Source of the DNA: Streptomyces phaeochromogenes
Lineage (GTDB): Bacteria > Actinomycetota > Actinomycetes > Streptomycetales > Streptomycetaceae
Direction: 5' to 3'
Length of the DNA: 46,276 nucleotides
Assembly (NCBI RefSeq): GCF_001418655.1
Contig: NZ_LIQZ01000192.1
Span: forward strand, 1-46,276
The notes beneath the pieces were generated by a model. The model saw only the letters and a list, made by a program, of their open reading frames with translations. It did no database searches and was not told the origin of the DNA. The translations under genes were made by a program, and so were the position numbers. This document shows, in pieces, positions 33,555 through 42,300 of the stretch (position 1 is the stretch's first letter; each line of letters opens with the position of its first letter).

Positions 33555-34199
33555 TCAGGCCCCCTTGGCCGCAGTGCGGACCAGGACGAGGCCGCCGTTC
33601 GGACCGGGAACCGCGCCCTTGATGAGCAGCAGACCCTTCTCCGCGTCAACGGCGTGGACGGTCAGGTTCTGGGTGGTGACCCGCTCGTTGCCCATGCGAC
33701 CCGCCATGCGGAGGCCCTTGAACACACGGCCCGGGGTGGCACAGCCACCGATGGAGCCGGGAGAGCGGTGCTTGCGCTGGGTGCCGTGACCGGCGCCGAG
33801 GCCCTTGAAGTTGTGACGCTTCATGACACCGGCGAAGCCCTTGCCCTTGCTCTTGCCGGTCACGTCCACCTTCACGCCGGCCTCGAAGACCTCCGCGGAG
33901 ATCTCCTGACCCAGCGTGTACTCGGAGGCGTCCGCGGTGCGGATCTCGACGAGGTGGCGGCGGGGGGTGACGTCGGCCTTGGCGAAGTGACCCTTGAGGG
34001 GCTTGTTCACCTTGCGCGGGTCGATCTCGCCGAAGGCGATCTGGACCGCTTCGTAGCCGTCGGAGTCATTCGTACGGACCTGGGTGACGACGTTGGGGGA
34101 GGCCTTGACGACCGTCACGGGAACAACACGGTTGTTCTCGTCCCACACCTGCGTCATGCCGAGCTTCTCGCCCAGGATGCCCTTGATCTGCTTAGCCAT
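33555..34199 (-). CDS. rplC: 50S ribosomal protein L3
   Basis: The 214-aa product starts MAKQIKGILGEKLGMTQVWD and contains GKGFAGVMKRHNFKG and HRSPGSIGGCATPGRVFKG, the peptidyl-transferase loop signature. It follows rpsJ after 17 bases. Confidence 0.98.
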   Translation of the reverse strand: MAKQIKGILGEKLGMTQVWDENNRVVPVTVVKASPNVVTQVRTNDSDGYEAVQIAFGEIDPRKVNKPLKGHFAKADVTPRRHLVEIRTADASEYTLGQEISAEVFEAGVKVDVTGKSKGKGFAGVMKRHNFKGLGAGHGTQRKHRSPGSIGGCATPGRVFKGLRMAGRMGNERVTTQNLTVHAVDAEKGLLLIKGAVPGPNGGLVLVRTAAKGA

Positions 34200-34216
34200 T
34201 CTCAGATCACCGGCCC

Positions 34217-34525
34217 CTAGAGCTTGATCTCGATGTCGACACCGGCCGGGAGGTCGAGTCGCATCAGGGAGTCAACGGTCTTGGGCGTCGGGTCGAGAAT
34301 GTCGATCAGGCGCTTGTGCGTGCGCATCTCGAAGTGCTCGCGCGAGTCCTTGTACTTGTGCGGCGACTTGATGACGCAGTACACGTTCTTCTCAGTGGGC
34401 AGCGGCACCGGGCCCGCGACAGACGCACCAGTTCGCGTCACCGTCTCGACGATCTTCTTCGCCGAGCTGTCGATGACCTCGTGGTCGTAGGCCTTGAGCC
34501 GGATGCGGATCTTCTGTCCCGCCAT
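34217..34525 (-). CDS. rpsJ: 30S ribosomal protein S10
   Basis: S10 is a small-subunit head protein and also the NusE antitermination factor. The 102-aa product starts MAGQKIRIRLKAYDHEVIDS and contains FEMRTHKRLIDILDPTPKTV. It is the first gene of the S10 operon and has a leader of about 380 nt. Confidence 0.98.
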   Translation of the reverse strand: MAGQKIRIRLKAYDHEVIDSSAKKIVETVTRTGASVAGPVPLPTEKNVYCVIKSPHKYKDSREHFEMRTHKRLIDILDPTPKTVDSLMRLDLPAGVDIEIKL

Positions 34526-34909
34526 GGCTACTCAGTAGTCCTTAGTCTCGTTTAACGCTCTGGAACCCGGGGGTTCGCGTCCCTTGCCTCCGACCCACGC
34601 GGTCGGGCGTGTCGCGCTCCTGCTGACAGAGATGTCCACGAGTGGATTTTCCCTGCCGAGGGACGCGGCTGAGCCCAAAAGACAACCGCTGGACCGGGGG
34701 CTGAACACCCACCGGGCGCCTGGTCTGCACCCCGCTGACACTTCCCGGAAGATTCCCGTACGTCCGCTCCAGCGCTGCCTTACGGCAGTTGGGGCGACGA
34801 GTACTGTGGGACTCGCTTCCGGTCCTCCCGGCGGGAGGCGCGCAGCATCGGCACTCAACCGAGCAACCCCGACAGTCTGCCATACGGGGCATACGGCTGG
34901 CCAATCGAG
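34526..34909 (-). promoter_or_regulatory. Long structured leader of the S10 operon
   Basis: About 384 nt lie between the predicted transcription start and rpsJ. No convincing gene is present. Small hairpins can be drawn, including CTGCC-GTAA-GGCAG (a GNRA-type loop), CCTCCC-GCC-GGGAGG and GAACCC-CC-GGGTTC close to the rpsJ ribosome binding site. Leader-based feedback is known in E. coli S10 (L4); it is only inferred here. Confidence 0.55.
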
Positions 34910-34915
34910 CCGGAG

Positions 34916-34943
34916 AGAATACCCCCAGGGTGACGCAGGTCAA
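34916..34943 (-). promoter_or_regulatory. HrdB-type promoter for the S10 operon
   Basis: On the minus strand TTGACC (34943-34938) and TATTCT (34921-34916) are 16 bp apart. This is the best principal-sigma promoter match upstream of rpsJ, with a predicted start near 34909. Confidence 0.7.
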
Positions 34944-34992
34944 ACACAGGCTCGCAGGGGCGGGCCTGCCCCGGCCCGCGTCGTCCGCCTTC

Positions 34993-35712
34993 TCAGCTCC
35001 GGGGCTCGTCGCGTTCGAGTGCGTCGAAGTCGATCGGCCGATAGCCCGGGGCGTAGCCGCGCAGGAACGCGGTCGCCTCCGTCGGCAGGGGCGGGGTCGC
35101 GATCACCGCGTACTCCAGTACGCGCTTCGGGGCGAAGTACTTCCAGAACTCGTACTCCGGCTCCCCCGCCGCGAGACCCGGATACCGGTCCGTGACACCG
35201 AGGCTGTCCAGGAGTTCGGTAAGCGTGGCATCGGCGAGATTCACCATCGGCTCGCCCGGGAGCACGATCCGCTCCACACCGGGGTCGAGACGAGGCTGCT
35301 TCCCTTGTGCGATGTCCTCCAACTGGGGCCGGTCCAGTACGTACCAGGGCCCGGCATACTCCTGTACGAACCAGCTGTCCCGGGTGTCACTGCGATGGAT
35401 GGCGCATTCGTCGCCCCGGAAGATCTGCTCGACGTAGCCGAGACCGGGCTGGATCAGGGTCTGGGTCTCGCCGGCCGCCTGATACGTGATCTCCCTTCCG
35501 TGTCCTGTCGCGATCTGCGCGAACTCGGCGGCGAACTCCGACCGGGCGGGCGAGGCACGCAGGCAGGAGAAGTGGAGCGACCCGACCACGAACGCGTGGT
35601 CCTCCTGCCAGGTCGCCCGCATGAGGCGGTACGAAGGAACGCTGCTGGCCCACCCGGGGATGTGCAGGACGAATTCCCCGCAGAAGACACACGAAGCGTG
35701 TTCATTACTCAT
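34993..35712 (-). CDS. Candidate immunity protein for the adjacent 517-aa toxin
   Basis: The 239-aa product starts MSNEHASCVFCGEFVLHIPG, with a CxxC pair at the N terminus that might bind metal. The rest is a mixed alpha/beta sequence ending RPIDFDALERDEPRS; there is no signal peptide. I recognise no named family. GGGAAAG precedes ATG 35712, and the gene lies 49 bases downstream of a polymorphic toxin gene on the same strand, the standard position for an immunity gene. That role is inferred from context only. Confidence 0.72.
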   Translation of the reverse strand: MSNEHASCVFCGEFVLHIPGWASSVPSYRLMRATWQEDHAFVVGSLHFSCLRASPARSEFAAEFAQIATGHGREITYQAAGETQTLIQPGLGYVEQIFRGDECAIHRSDTRDSWFVQEYAGPWYVLDRPQLEDIAQGKQPRLDPGVERIVLPGEPMVNLADATLTELLDSLGVTDRYPGLAAGEPEYEFWKYFAPKRVLEYAVIATPPLPTEATAFLRGYAPGYRPIDFDALERDEPRS

Positions 35713-35761
35713 TACAGCTTTCCCTTTCCGCGGCGCGGTTCATGCCAGGTGTGCCCATCGG

Positions 35762-37315
35762 TCATCCCATTCGCACGGGAACGATGAACCCCAACGGATT
35801 CACCGGACCACCCTCAGGATATGTCCCCTGCGGCAGCTCACGGATTCCCGCACCGTCGAAGAATCTCAGGTTCCCGTCCCTGCTGACGACCACTTCCATA
35901 TGATCCGACGCTTTGTATTCCAGGTCCCGCGACATGCTGTTGGGAATCCCTCGCGCCTCTTCTATTCGGTTGGGCGGTCCGGGAATTCGGTCTTCGGGGT
36001 GCGTATGGGCGATGAAATCGTAGTCCTGCCCCCTGAGGTCCCGTGGAATGGAACTCGTCCGCTCCGTCCCCCGGAAGAGACGCAGATCTCCCGCCGGATT
36101 CTGGATGATGGCGTGCTCGACCCCGTGGAAGCTCTGGAGTTCGGAGAGGTGGGAAACATTCACCTCTCCGGGCCGGATGGGTATGTGCCCGTTCTCCAGC
36201 GCCCGGGTGAGCTGCCTGGCCTTCGGGGACAGTGCCCGGTAAGGGATCTGGCCACCCGGCATGCGGGCTGCGCCCTTGAAGACGCCGCTCATGCCGCGAA
36301 CGCCCTCGGCCATGCCCTTGAGCCCGACCTTGAGCCCGTTCATGGTCCGGAGGCCCTTGAGCCCCTTGGCGAGTCCGCCGAGGGTGGTGAGGCCCTTCAT
36401 GCCCGGGATGCAGTCCAGCGCCGCGAAGGCCACATCCCACAGGGACGCCTGCCCCTTCATGTATTTGTTGAGGGTGTCGGCCAGGACGACGAGAGCGGCG
36501 ATGAGCACGATGGCGCCGAGAATGGGCCCACCGATAATGAGGGCGATGATCCCGAGGACGGCGACGACGACCTTGCACACGGCGACGATGGTGTCCCAGT
36601 TGTCGACGAACCAGTCCCCGACCTCCTCGTACCACTTACGGTTCTGGATCCCCGCGTCGGACGCCTCGTCCAGCTTGCGCTTCGCCTCGCCGGCCGCGTC
36701 CTCGCGCATCTTGCGCGCGTCCGCCGCCATCTTCTTCGCGGCGTCGAGGGCGTTGGAGGCGGAGGTCACATCCGACTGGGCGGACATCTGCGCGGACTCG
36801 GCGCTCTGCGCGTCCCGGGTGGCGGCACGGACCTTGGACTCGTCCGGCTTCGGGACATCCTTGCCCGTGTCCTTGTCCTCCTTGTACTTGTCCGCCTCCT
36901 TGTTCGCCCGGGTCACCCACGAGTCGGCCGACGAGAGACGGGACTTGGCGGAGGAGAGATCGGATTGAGCCTCGCGCCCGCTGGCGAGGGCCTTGTCGGC
37001 CAGCGCCTGCGCGCGTTCGAGCTGCGGCCAGTACGCGGCCAGCGCGTCCCCCGCCAGGTCGTACGACTTCTTCAGCTTCTTCAGGTTCTTCGGAACGCTG
37101 GAGAACTCGTCCCGGAACACATCGGCGGTCTTACCGACCATCGACAGGACGGCGTCCTCGTCCGCCATCCCCTTCACCAGCCGCAGAGCATCCTGCACAT
37201 CGTCCGCGAAGTCATGCAGGCTCTTGGCCAGCGACTTCACCCGGACCGGATCCCCCGGCGTCGGATCCTTCTCCAGATCGAGGACATGCCAGTCCGTCGG
37301 CCGATATCCCGCCAC
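35762..37315 (-). CDS. Polymorphic toxin with T7SS-type N-terminal domain and JAB/JAMM-like tip
   Basis: The 517-aa protein starts at GTG 37315 (MAGYRPTDWHVLDLEKDPTP). Residues 1-120 resemble the putative T7SS-secretion domain found in Streptomyces polymorphic toxins, 120-225 is charged coiled coil, and about 240-285 holds hydrophobic membrane segments (VAVLGIIALIIGGPILGAIV). A Gly/Lys/Leu linker leads to a tip of about 150 residues. There Glu400 (GVEHAIIQ), His437-Thr-His439-Pro (DFIAHTHPED) and later Asp464/Ser470-Asp471 recall the JAMM metalloprotease pattern, though the spacing is wider than usual. It may be a peptidase or another hydrolase. N-terminal 320 residues are about 97% identical to the RHS protein at 39336-43964. 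Confidence 0.75.
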   Translation of the reverse strand: MAGYRPTDWHVLDLEKDPTPGDPVRVKSLAKSLHDFADDVQDALRLVKGMADEDAVLSMVGKTADVFRDEFSSVPKNLKKLKKSYDLAGDALAAYWPQLERAQALADKALASGREAQSDLSSAKSRLSSADSWVTRANKEADKYKEDKDTGKDVPKPDESKVRAATRDAQSAESAQMSAQSDVTSASNALDAAKKMAADARKMREDAAGEAKRKLDEASDAGIQNRKWYEEVGDWFVDNWDTIVAVCKVVVAVLGIIALIIGGPILGAIVLIAALVVLADTLNKYMKGQASLWDVAFAALDCIPGMKGLTTLGGLAKGLKGLRTMNGLKVGLKGMAEGVRGMSGVFKGAARMPGGQIPYRALSPKARQLTRALENGHIPIRPGEVNVSHLSELQSFHGVEHAIIQNPAGDLRLFRGTERTSSIPRDLRGQDYDFIAHTHPEDRIPGPPNRIEEARGIPNSMSRDLEYKASDHMEVVVSRDGNLRFFDGAGIRELPQGTYPEGGPVNPLGFIVPVRMG

Positions 37316-37399
37316 GCCTCAACCCCCGTCACAACTGCCCCGTACGAAACCGTACGCAGCAGCGAATTTACTAGGCGTCGGCGTCCCTCGCATGCAAGA

Positions 37400-37691
37400 T
37401 CAGTTCGGATCCCGAGGTCGGGCCTGCCAGTCGAGTCGCTGTTCAGGGACTCCGACGGGACGTCCGTGACTCTGAGCCTCGCGACGGCCTTCGCCTGACC
37501 CCGTGAGTAGCGGAGACCTTCTCCGCGAAGACCACGAAGGTGTCTGTCGCGGTGTGGAAGTCGGTGTACCAGCCGCCCGTCGGGGCGAGGCAGGTGGCCA
37601 ACTCGGCTGCCGGCCGCGGGGCTTCGGACTCCGCGGCGGTGAAGTAGAGCAGTGTCCCGTACCGCGGCTGGTCAACTCCGGTACTGGTCAT
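37400..37691 (-). pseudogene. Frameshifted small gene, unknown function
   Basis: The reading starts MTSTGVDQPRYGTLLYFTAA and runs to TDTFVVFAEKV in one frame. It then continues sensibly as RYSRGQAKAVA in a second frame after an apparent one-base loss near 37513, and as EAQSHGRPVGVPEQRLDWQ in a third frame to the TGA at 37400. All three pieces have normal composition and together make one protein of about 95 residues, so this is a broken gene. The ATG at 37691 overlaps a stop of the remnant upstream (ATGA). Confidence 0.65.
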
Positions 37692-38050
37692 CTCGACCGT
37701 GTCAGTTCGGTGATCCGCAGCGGGACTCCGGTCAACTGGGCCCCGACCCGCGGACTCTCGGCGATCAGCACTCCGTCAAGCGTCCCTGCCGTCCTTGTCG
37801 TGGCCGCAGTGAACGCGAACGCCCCACCGGCCGGCGTACTCGTCCCGAGCAACCCACCGCACGTCCGCACGTTCTACGGAGCACGCACTCCCATCAGGAC
37901 GCTCTCGGCCGCGTCATCACCTGTCGACACGTGCCGCCACATCTCTGCGGCGTCAGCCAGTCCCGGGGGCTCGCGCACCGGCCTGCGGTTCCACCACTCC
38001 GCTCCTCTCCTGCAACTCCGGCGCGGCCCTGAACACGCCCTCCGGCGGAC
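37688..38050 (-). pseudogene. Decayed gene remnants upstream of the frameshifted gene
   Basis: Three stretches with protein-like composition lie in different minus-strand frames: EGVFRAAPELQERSGVVEPQ near 38030-37960, then ADAAEMWRHVSTGDDAAESV ending in MGVRAP-stop at 37874, then a GTG-started 60-codon frame (37870-37688) ending GVPLRITELTRSR. None has a proper start and ribosome binding site. They look like remains of one or two small genes, perhaps former immunity genes. This interpretation is tentative. Confidence 0.4.
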
Positions 38051-38059
38051 GCCCCTCGC

Positions 38060-38533
38060 TCAGGAGCGGCGTCGACGCAGGGCCTTCCAGGCGTCCTCAG
38101 CCGCGTACGTGATGGTCAGCCGCCAGGCCTCCAGTTTGTCCAGCACCTTCGACACGAGCTTCCACCACTTGAGCCACAGCGGCAGCTGCCGGAACGGCAC
38201 GTAGTCGAGGGTGTCGTCGATGGCGTTCTCGGCGATGCTCATGCGCCCGGGCCCTTCCGCCCGCAGCGCGGCGTACAGCTCCGGCGTCAACTCGCCGTTG
38301 AGCCGCGCCGCAACGCCGGCCGCAGTGAACGCGAACCCGCGCTGACCAAGGTCCGGCAACCGCATCGCCCTGACGATCCGCGGTGACGCCTCCTCCAGCG
38401 AGCACTGGAATGCCAACCCGATCACCGCTGTACCGAGATGCGGTTCGCCGCGCTCGAACGCGGCGTCCCACTCATCGGGGTCATCGAGCCCCAGCAGACC
38501 CTCGCCGCTGCCCCAATCCCACTCGGACACCAT
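38060..38533 (-). CDS. Small hypothetical protein of the toxin-immunity region
   Basis: The 157-aa product starts MVSEWDWGSGEGLLGLDDPD and ends EDAWKALRRRRS. The middle has LGTAVIGLAFQCSLEEASPR and a tryptophan-rich LPLWLKWWKLVSK segment, without a clear membrane span. No family is recognised. It lies 9 bases downstream of the 146-aa gene and could be an orphan immunity or adaptor gene from an earlier toxin tip. Confidence 0.65.
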   Translation of the reverse strand: MVSEWDWGSGEGLLGLDDPDEWDAAFERGEPHLGTAVIGLAFQCSLEEASPRIVRAMRLPDLGQRGFAFTAAGVAARLNGELTPELYAALRAEGPGRMSIAENAIDDTLDYVPFRQLPLWLKWWKLVSKVLDKLEAWRLTITYAAEDAWKALRRRRS

Positions 38534-38542
38534 GACCGGCCC

Positions 38543-38983
38543 TCAGAATTCGTCCGAAAACGGGTCGGAATTCTCTCCCCAGTGGAATCGATAGCCGTCA
38601 CTTCCACTGTCGAAAACAGCGAGGAGGCCGCGATCGGGAAGGTCGAATTCCTTGCGCACCCAGCCATCCATCGCCAGTGCCGCCACTTCGGACCGGAAAT
38701 GGGCGAGCGGGAAGGTGAGCGCGGCGACCTCGATGAGCAGACCGTCGGGGTGCGCGGAGGACAGGTCGGAGGAGTGAACCGAGAGCCCGAAGGAGAGCCA
38801 TGCGGCGTCACGCCAGTTGATGCCGCGGGGAGGCGCCAGCCATACCTTGCGGTAGATCTGCAGCCGGAACCCTTCACCCGCACCAGCACCAGCACCAGCA
38901 CCAGGGGCGCGGTGCTCCGCCGTCAGGTCTGCGGCCAGGCCGCCCAGAGGGCCCTGGAGGCGATACCTGAAAGTGGTACTCAT
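38543..38983 (-). CDS. Hypothetical protein with Gly-Ala repeat, RHS module
   Basis: The 146-aa product starts MSTTFRYRLQGPLGGLAADL at ATG 38983. It has a (GA)n run coded by repeated hexanucleotides around 38879-38903, then a globular part with GLSVHSSDLSSAHPDGLLIE and a C-terminal acidic end SDPFSDEF. The pattern of beta strands with a WVRKEFDLPDRG segment is reminiscent of small immunity proteins, but no family is recognised. It follows the 112-aa gene after 17 bases and likely belongs to the RHS transcription unit. Confidence 0.7.
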   Translation of the reverse strand: MSTTFRYRLQGPLGGLAADLTAEHRAPGAGAGAGAGEGFRLQIYRKVWLAPPRGINWRDAAWLSFGLSVHSSDLSSAHPDGLLIEVAALTFPLAHFRSEVAALAMDGWVRKEFDLPDRGLLAVFDSGSDGYRFHWGENSDPFSDEF

Positions 38984-39000
38984 CTGTTTCAGCCCTAGCC

Positions 39001-39339
39001 CTACTCGTCCTTGAGGGTCCAGAAGGGGGACTCTCTGGGTGGCGGTGGGCGAACCTCCCACTCCGAGAGGTCACCGTCCACATCCGGATCACCTGAGGGA
39101 AGCGGTTGCGCGTCACGTGTCGCCTTGAAGTAGAGATGGTAGGCCCAGAATTCCGGGAACTCATGACACATAAGGTCCTGGTTCATACCGGAGATCTCCT
39201 CGTCGGCATACCTCTCGTTAATCCTCGCCACGGCCTCAGCTCTCGAGATTCCGAAATGTTCAACCAGCACGTCCACCATTTCTCGAAAATAGTCGAGCAT
39301 CTCGCCATCGAGTCGAGTCAGGAACTCTTCGGTTCTCAT
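39001..39339 (-). CDS. Candidate immunity protein coupled to the RHS toxin
   Basis: The 112-aa product starts MRTEEFLTRLDGEMLDYFRE, is mostly helical and acidic, with FGISRAEAVARINERYADEE and HEFPEFWAYHLYFK, and ends in a Pro-rich tail. Its ATG overlaps the toxin TGA (ATGA), so translation is coupled. Tight coupling directly after a toxin tip, together with lower GC than the RHS barrel, makes it the best candidate for the cognate antitoxin. No named family is recognised. Confidence 0.75.
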   Translation of the reverse strand: MRTEEFLTRLDGEMLDYFREMVDVLVEHFGISRAEAVARINERYADEEISGMNQDLMCHEFPEFWAYHLYFKATRDAQPLPSGDPDVDGDLSEWEVRPPPPRESPFWTLKDE

Positions 39340-42300
39340 GATGCCGGCCCAAACCTCTGATGGAATGAATTATTGAAGAGTTCTGCCGCCCGGTCCGAAT
39401 AGATCGCTACCTGGTGGCCTGAGAACACGGGGTCGGCTTTGCCCCTTACAAAACTTCCGGGATTTCTCAGCATGGGCCCCTCCACGAGCTCATAGTTATG
39501 CATTGCGCCCCCGCTGCGGTGGTGCTTCATGAAGGAAGCGAGTTCATCACTCGGACCATCGAATATCTTGCCGTTCAACTTGTCCATTTCACTCTTCGGA
39601 ACTCTGAAGTGCAGTACGGCAGGGACATCACCCTTGTCATCGGCCAGCCTCTTGGCCCAGGTGAGCGCCTGCCGGGGATCATTCGTCACATAGAAACCTC
39701 CCCTGCCGAAGTCCATCTTGCGATTGCTGACCGCGAGATTGATTCCGTCATTGACAATGCTGTCCGCGGCACCCCCGAAAGTTCCATGGTAGAGATCCAC
39801 CATGCACGGGGCCTTGAGCCCCAGGGGGTCCATCCACTGCAGGGGATTCTTCACATAAGCGTAGTGATTCGGCGCGGGTGTGCGCCCCAGCGGATCGGGG
39901 CTCAAATAGCGTGCCGTGCCGGGCTCGTAGTAGCGGTGATGGTTGTAGTGCAGCCCGGTTTCCGCGTCGAAGTACTGGCCGGGGAAACGCAGCGGGCAGT
40001 CGGCGCGGTCACCACCGGCCGTTCCTGCCGGTCCTGCCGGAACACCCCACAACGTCGACGACCGCGTCCAGACGACGTCTCCGTCCTCGTCGACCAGTTC
40101 CGTCGGCGTTCCGATGAGGTCGGTGACGATCGCGTAGAAGCGCTCGTCGATCTCTTCCTGCGGCGAATCCGGCCCCACCGGTCCGCGACCGCGGACCCGT
40201 TGGCCGACCGGTGTCGTTCCGCTGCCCCAGTCCCACGACGTACTGACGACGCCGTCCGTCTGCTCCGCGAGCCGGTCACCGTCCCAGAAGAAGGTGATCT
40301 GCTCGACAACGGTCGTGCCGTCGTCCCCGAGCAGTTGCTTCGCCACACGCCGGCCGAGCGGATCGTAGACGTAGTGCCAGTGGCCGCCGTCCGGCGTGTG
40401 GACGTCCGTGAGCTGATCCTCGGCGTTCCACACATAGCGCCACTCACGCCTGCCGCCGGACAGTAGCTTCGTGACCCGCCGGACCACCCGGCCCTGACCG
40501 TCGTGCCGGTAGAACGTACGGCCCGCCCGGTCGATGAGGGTGCCCGAATACGTCCGGTCCCCAGGGCCCGTCTCGGTGTCGTCCACCGGCGCGGACGTAC
40601 CGAAGGCGACGAGATTGCCGAGGCCGTCGTACCGATACGTCTCGTCCCGGCCGGCGCCGCCCCGCGCGGCGGTCACCCGCCCCGCCCGATCCAGCTCGAA
40701 GGACCGCTCGCCCTGGCGGAGGTCGGACATCCCGACAAGGCCGCCGTCGACACTGTGCTGGTAGGTACGCCGTACCACTTCGCCCGAGCCCGACGAGCGC
40801 ACCTGCTGCGTCGTCCGCAGACGGTCCACGTCCCAGTCATGGGTCAGACGTGCCGCATCGCCGAGTGCCCGCTCGATCTCGCGTCCCACGACGTCGTACT
40901 GGAAGGTGACGTCGTGCCGCCCCAACTGCTGCACCAGCGAACGCCGTTCGGGCGCGTACGTCCAGCGCGTGACCGCGCCGCTCGGCGTCCTCCGAAGGGT
41001 GCGGCGCCCTGTGGTGTCGTACTCGGTGCGGACCTCGTGTCCGTTCCACCGCTCCGCCAGGACCCGCCCCGCCGCATCGTGCTCGACACCGAGTTCGACA
41101 TCGGTGTTCCGCGCCCGGACAAGCCTGCCGAGCGGGTCGTAGGCATACGTCGTTGTCGCGCCGTCGGCGTCCATGGTCACGACGTTGCCGAGCGAGTCAT
41201 GGCTGAACGCCGTGACCTGTCCCGCTCCGTTGACACGCTCGACCAGTCGGCCCACCGCGTCGTAGCGGTAGGTCAGTCCGCGGCCGTTGAAGTCCGTCTC
41301 GGACGTCAACCGGCCCACTGGGTCGTACTCGTAGCTCCAGACCTGCCCGGCTCCGTTGGTGACGCTCCTCAGCCGAAGTTCGGTGTCGTACTCGAACCGC
41401 TCCAGCGTCCCGTCCTCGTTCTCGCGCACGGAGCAGAGGTCGAAGTGGGTGTTCTGGTACGCGGTGTGGCGGCCGGTCGACGACGAGTACTCCAGGGGAT
41501 TGCCCTCGGCGTCGTACGACCAGCGCTCGGTGGTCCCGTTCGGAAGCTCACGCCAGGAGATCTGGCCCTCCACCGTCCAGCCGACCCGGGTGATTCCCCC
41601 GAGGGGATCGGTGAGTTCGTTGATCCGGCCGAAGGCGTCCCGGACGAAGGAACTGCTCGCACCCAACGCGTCCGTCATGCCGACGACCAGGCCGGCGGCG
41701 TCGTTGACGACGGTCTGCTGATGGTGGCCGAGCGCGTCCATGACGCCGGTGAGGCCGCCGCGCTCGTCGAACGTAAAGGAGGTGGTGGCACCGAGCGGGT
41801 CGACGACGGCCACGCGGTTGCCGCGCTCGTCGTAGACCGACTCCCATGAACTGCCGTCCGGTTGCGTCACCTTGGTGACCAGATCGAGTTCGTTGTACTC
41901 GGTGGTGATGACACCCGCGTCGGGGCGGACGACTTCCGTGACATTGCCCGCCACGTCATGGCGGTAGCGCGTGGTGTGCCCGAGCGGGTCGGTGAGGGCG
42001 ACCAGTCGGCCGCGATCGTCCCAGGTGCGCGACGTGGTGTGGCCGAGCGGATCGGTCTCGCTGACAGGCCGGTACGCCTCGTCGAAGCTGTACGCCAGGG
42101 AATGCCCGAGGGAGTCGGTCGCGACGGTGGTGCGCGTTTCGTCGTCGTACGCGTAGGAGTAGGCGAGGACTCCGTCCGCACCACCCGAGCGAACACACCG
42201 GTCGACGTCGTCGTACGCGTAGCGGTACCAGTCGCCTTGCCTGCTCTGCCAGCCCGTGATCCGCTGCCGGTCGTCGTAGCTGTAGCGCTGGGGCACCGAG

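Noticed and set aside
34542..34943. A 133-codon minus-strand frame within the S10 leader
   Set aside because: It overlaps the promoter itself, has no ribosome binding site and shows no protein-like composition; the leader is better read as RNA structure.
37652..38204. Plus-strand frames over the remnant region
   Set aside because: The protein-like pieces are on the minus strand and the plus frames have shadow composition with no start signals.
38879..38903. Short tandem repeat considered as a CRISPR or satellite array
   Set aside because: It is a 6-bp coding repeat in one gene without spacers.
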